Assembly: GCF_001021555.1 (NCBI RefSeq)
Contig: NZ_LDCP01000003.1
Location: 1-64,000 of the forward strand
Source of the DNA: Aurantiacibacter marinus
Lineage (GTDB): Bacteria > Pseudomonadota > Alphaproteobacteria > Sphingomonadales > Sphingomonadaceae
Direction: 5' to 3'
Length of the DNA stretch: 64,000 nucleotides
Shown here: positions 63,581 to 64,000 of the stretch, piece after piece
Numbering within the stretch: position 1 is the stretch's first letter
How the letters are laid out: the number at the start of each line of letters is the position of its first letter
Translations under genes and position numbers: made by a program
Notes under the pieces: generated by a model
The model's database searches: none
The model's input: the letters and a program-made list of their open reading frames with translations, nothing else
What the model was told of the DNA's origin: nothing

Positions 63581-64000
63581 TCAGAACCCCAGATTTCGAA
63601 GGGAGAAATATAGGCGGAAGCTGTTGCCGTTCTCCGCATCGGCCAGCTGAATATAGTCGCGCCGCCAGGTCAACCCGAACTCCAGGCAATCGTCGGCATA
63701 GGCAATGCCCAGCCGGGTACGAAGTGGTTCGAACCCGTCAGATGTAAACGACGGGTCTTCGTCCCTGTCCGTCAGATTCACTACGGCAGAGCCAAATACG
63801 GACCAGTACCGGTCAAAAGCAAACCGGCCCGCGGCGCGCACTTCCTCGCGATCCTGCAAATCTTCGAATGTAAAGTCGATGTCACGATTCAGACGCAAAT
63901 ACCCGAGCTCAAGATAGGTTCTGTCCGATCCGACCGTTGCGTCCACTTCGTTGCGGCGAACAGCGAAATTGTCCTTGTCGAGGCGGAAACGGTGGGTGAA
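63581..64000 (-). CDS. lptD: LPS-assembly protein LptD, C-terminal fragment (5' end outside window)
   Basis: The frame is open to the window edge, so about 139 C-terminal residues are seen. RFRLDKDNFAVRRNEVD, RTYLELGYLRLNRDID and the closing strand SFRLYFSLRNLGF match the LptD barrel end of sphingomonads. LptD with LptE inserts lipopolysaccharide in the outer leaflet. The neighbour surA (141 bases after its stop, same strand) supports the call. Confidence 0.92.
   Translation of the reverse strand, partial: FTHRFRLDKDNFAVRRNEVDATVGSDRTYLELGYLRLNRDIDFTFEDLQDREEVRAAGRFAFDRYWSVFGSAVVNLTDRDEDPSFTSDGFEPLRTRLGIAYADDCLEFGLTWRRDYIQLADAENGNSFRLYFSLRNLGF

Overview
The window looks like a chromosomal segment of a marine or freshwater alphaproteobacterium of the Sphingomonadales, most likely Erythrobacteraceae (Erythrobacter / Altererythrobacter group). 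The grounds are a circularly permuted two-piece tmRNA, an lptD-surA-pdxA-rsmA block, a blue-light LOV-HTH regulator almost superimposable on EL222 of Erythrobacter litoralis, a Caulobacter/sphingomonad-type TonB-dependent receptor, and Caulobacter-like xylose genes with matching operators. No rRNA, tRNA, CRISPR array, insertion sequence or prophage gene was seen.

Layout. (1) 1-11.2 kb: the 3' end of a giant repeat-containing type I secreted adhesin, then its export operon (OmpA-like protein, TolC-like outer membrane channel, ABC exporter, SleB-type cell wall hydrolase, HlyD-type adaptor), and convergent to it a LapG-like periplasmic cysteine protease. (2) 11.2-39.7 kb: a xylan/xylose utilisation locus. 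It holds a TonB receptor, GH10 xylanase, two GH3 enzymes, a GH5 enzyme, a sugar-porter MFS transporter, a LacI regulator and all five steps of the Weimberg pathway (xylose dehydrogenase, lactonase, xylonate dehydratase, 2-keto-3-deoxyxylonate dehydratase, 2-oxoglutarate semialdehyde dehydrogenase). Interleaved are four flavin-dependent halogenase-like genes (one lacking the catalytic motifs) and two JmjC-like cupin genes. Palindromic operators of the form TGGTAGCGCTACCA lie before five transcription units and, in at least three, sit on the predicted -10 in the same register. (3) 40-43.2 kb: a DEAD-box helicase and an NAD-dependent epimerase. (4) 43.5-51 kb: a lasso-peptide-type RiPP cluster (PqqD-like B1, sulfotransferase, HPr-kinase-like kinase, Asn-synthase-like cyclase, nucleotidyltransferase, B2 protease, ABC exporter) with no recognisable precursor gene, followed by the LOV-HTH photoreceptor.

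(5) 51.9-55.3 kb: Nudix hydrolase, two TPM-domain proteins, LemA and MscL. (6) 55.3-55.6 kb: two-piece tmRNA. (7) 55.7-59.7 kb: two small membrane proteins and an arginine succinyltransferase-type operon (M20 hydrolase, astA, astB). (8) 59.9-64 kb: a PilZ-domain protein, then rsmA, pdxA, surA and the 3' end of lptD.

How it works together (inference): xylan would be cut outside or at the outer membrane by GH10/GH5/GH3 enzymes, taken up through the TonB receptor and the MFS porter, and xylose oxidised to 2-oxoglutarate. The LacI regulator would coordinate this through the shared operators. The adhesin block has the parts of a Lap-type attachment system whose LapD and regulatory cyclases must be elsewhere. 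All start choices and functions below come from reading the sequence; no database search was run.
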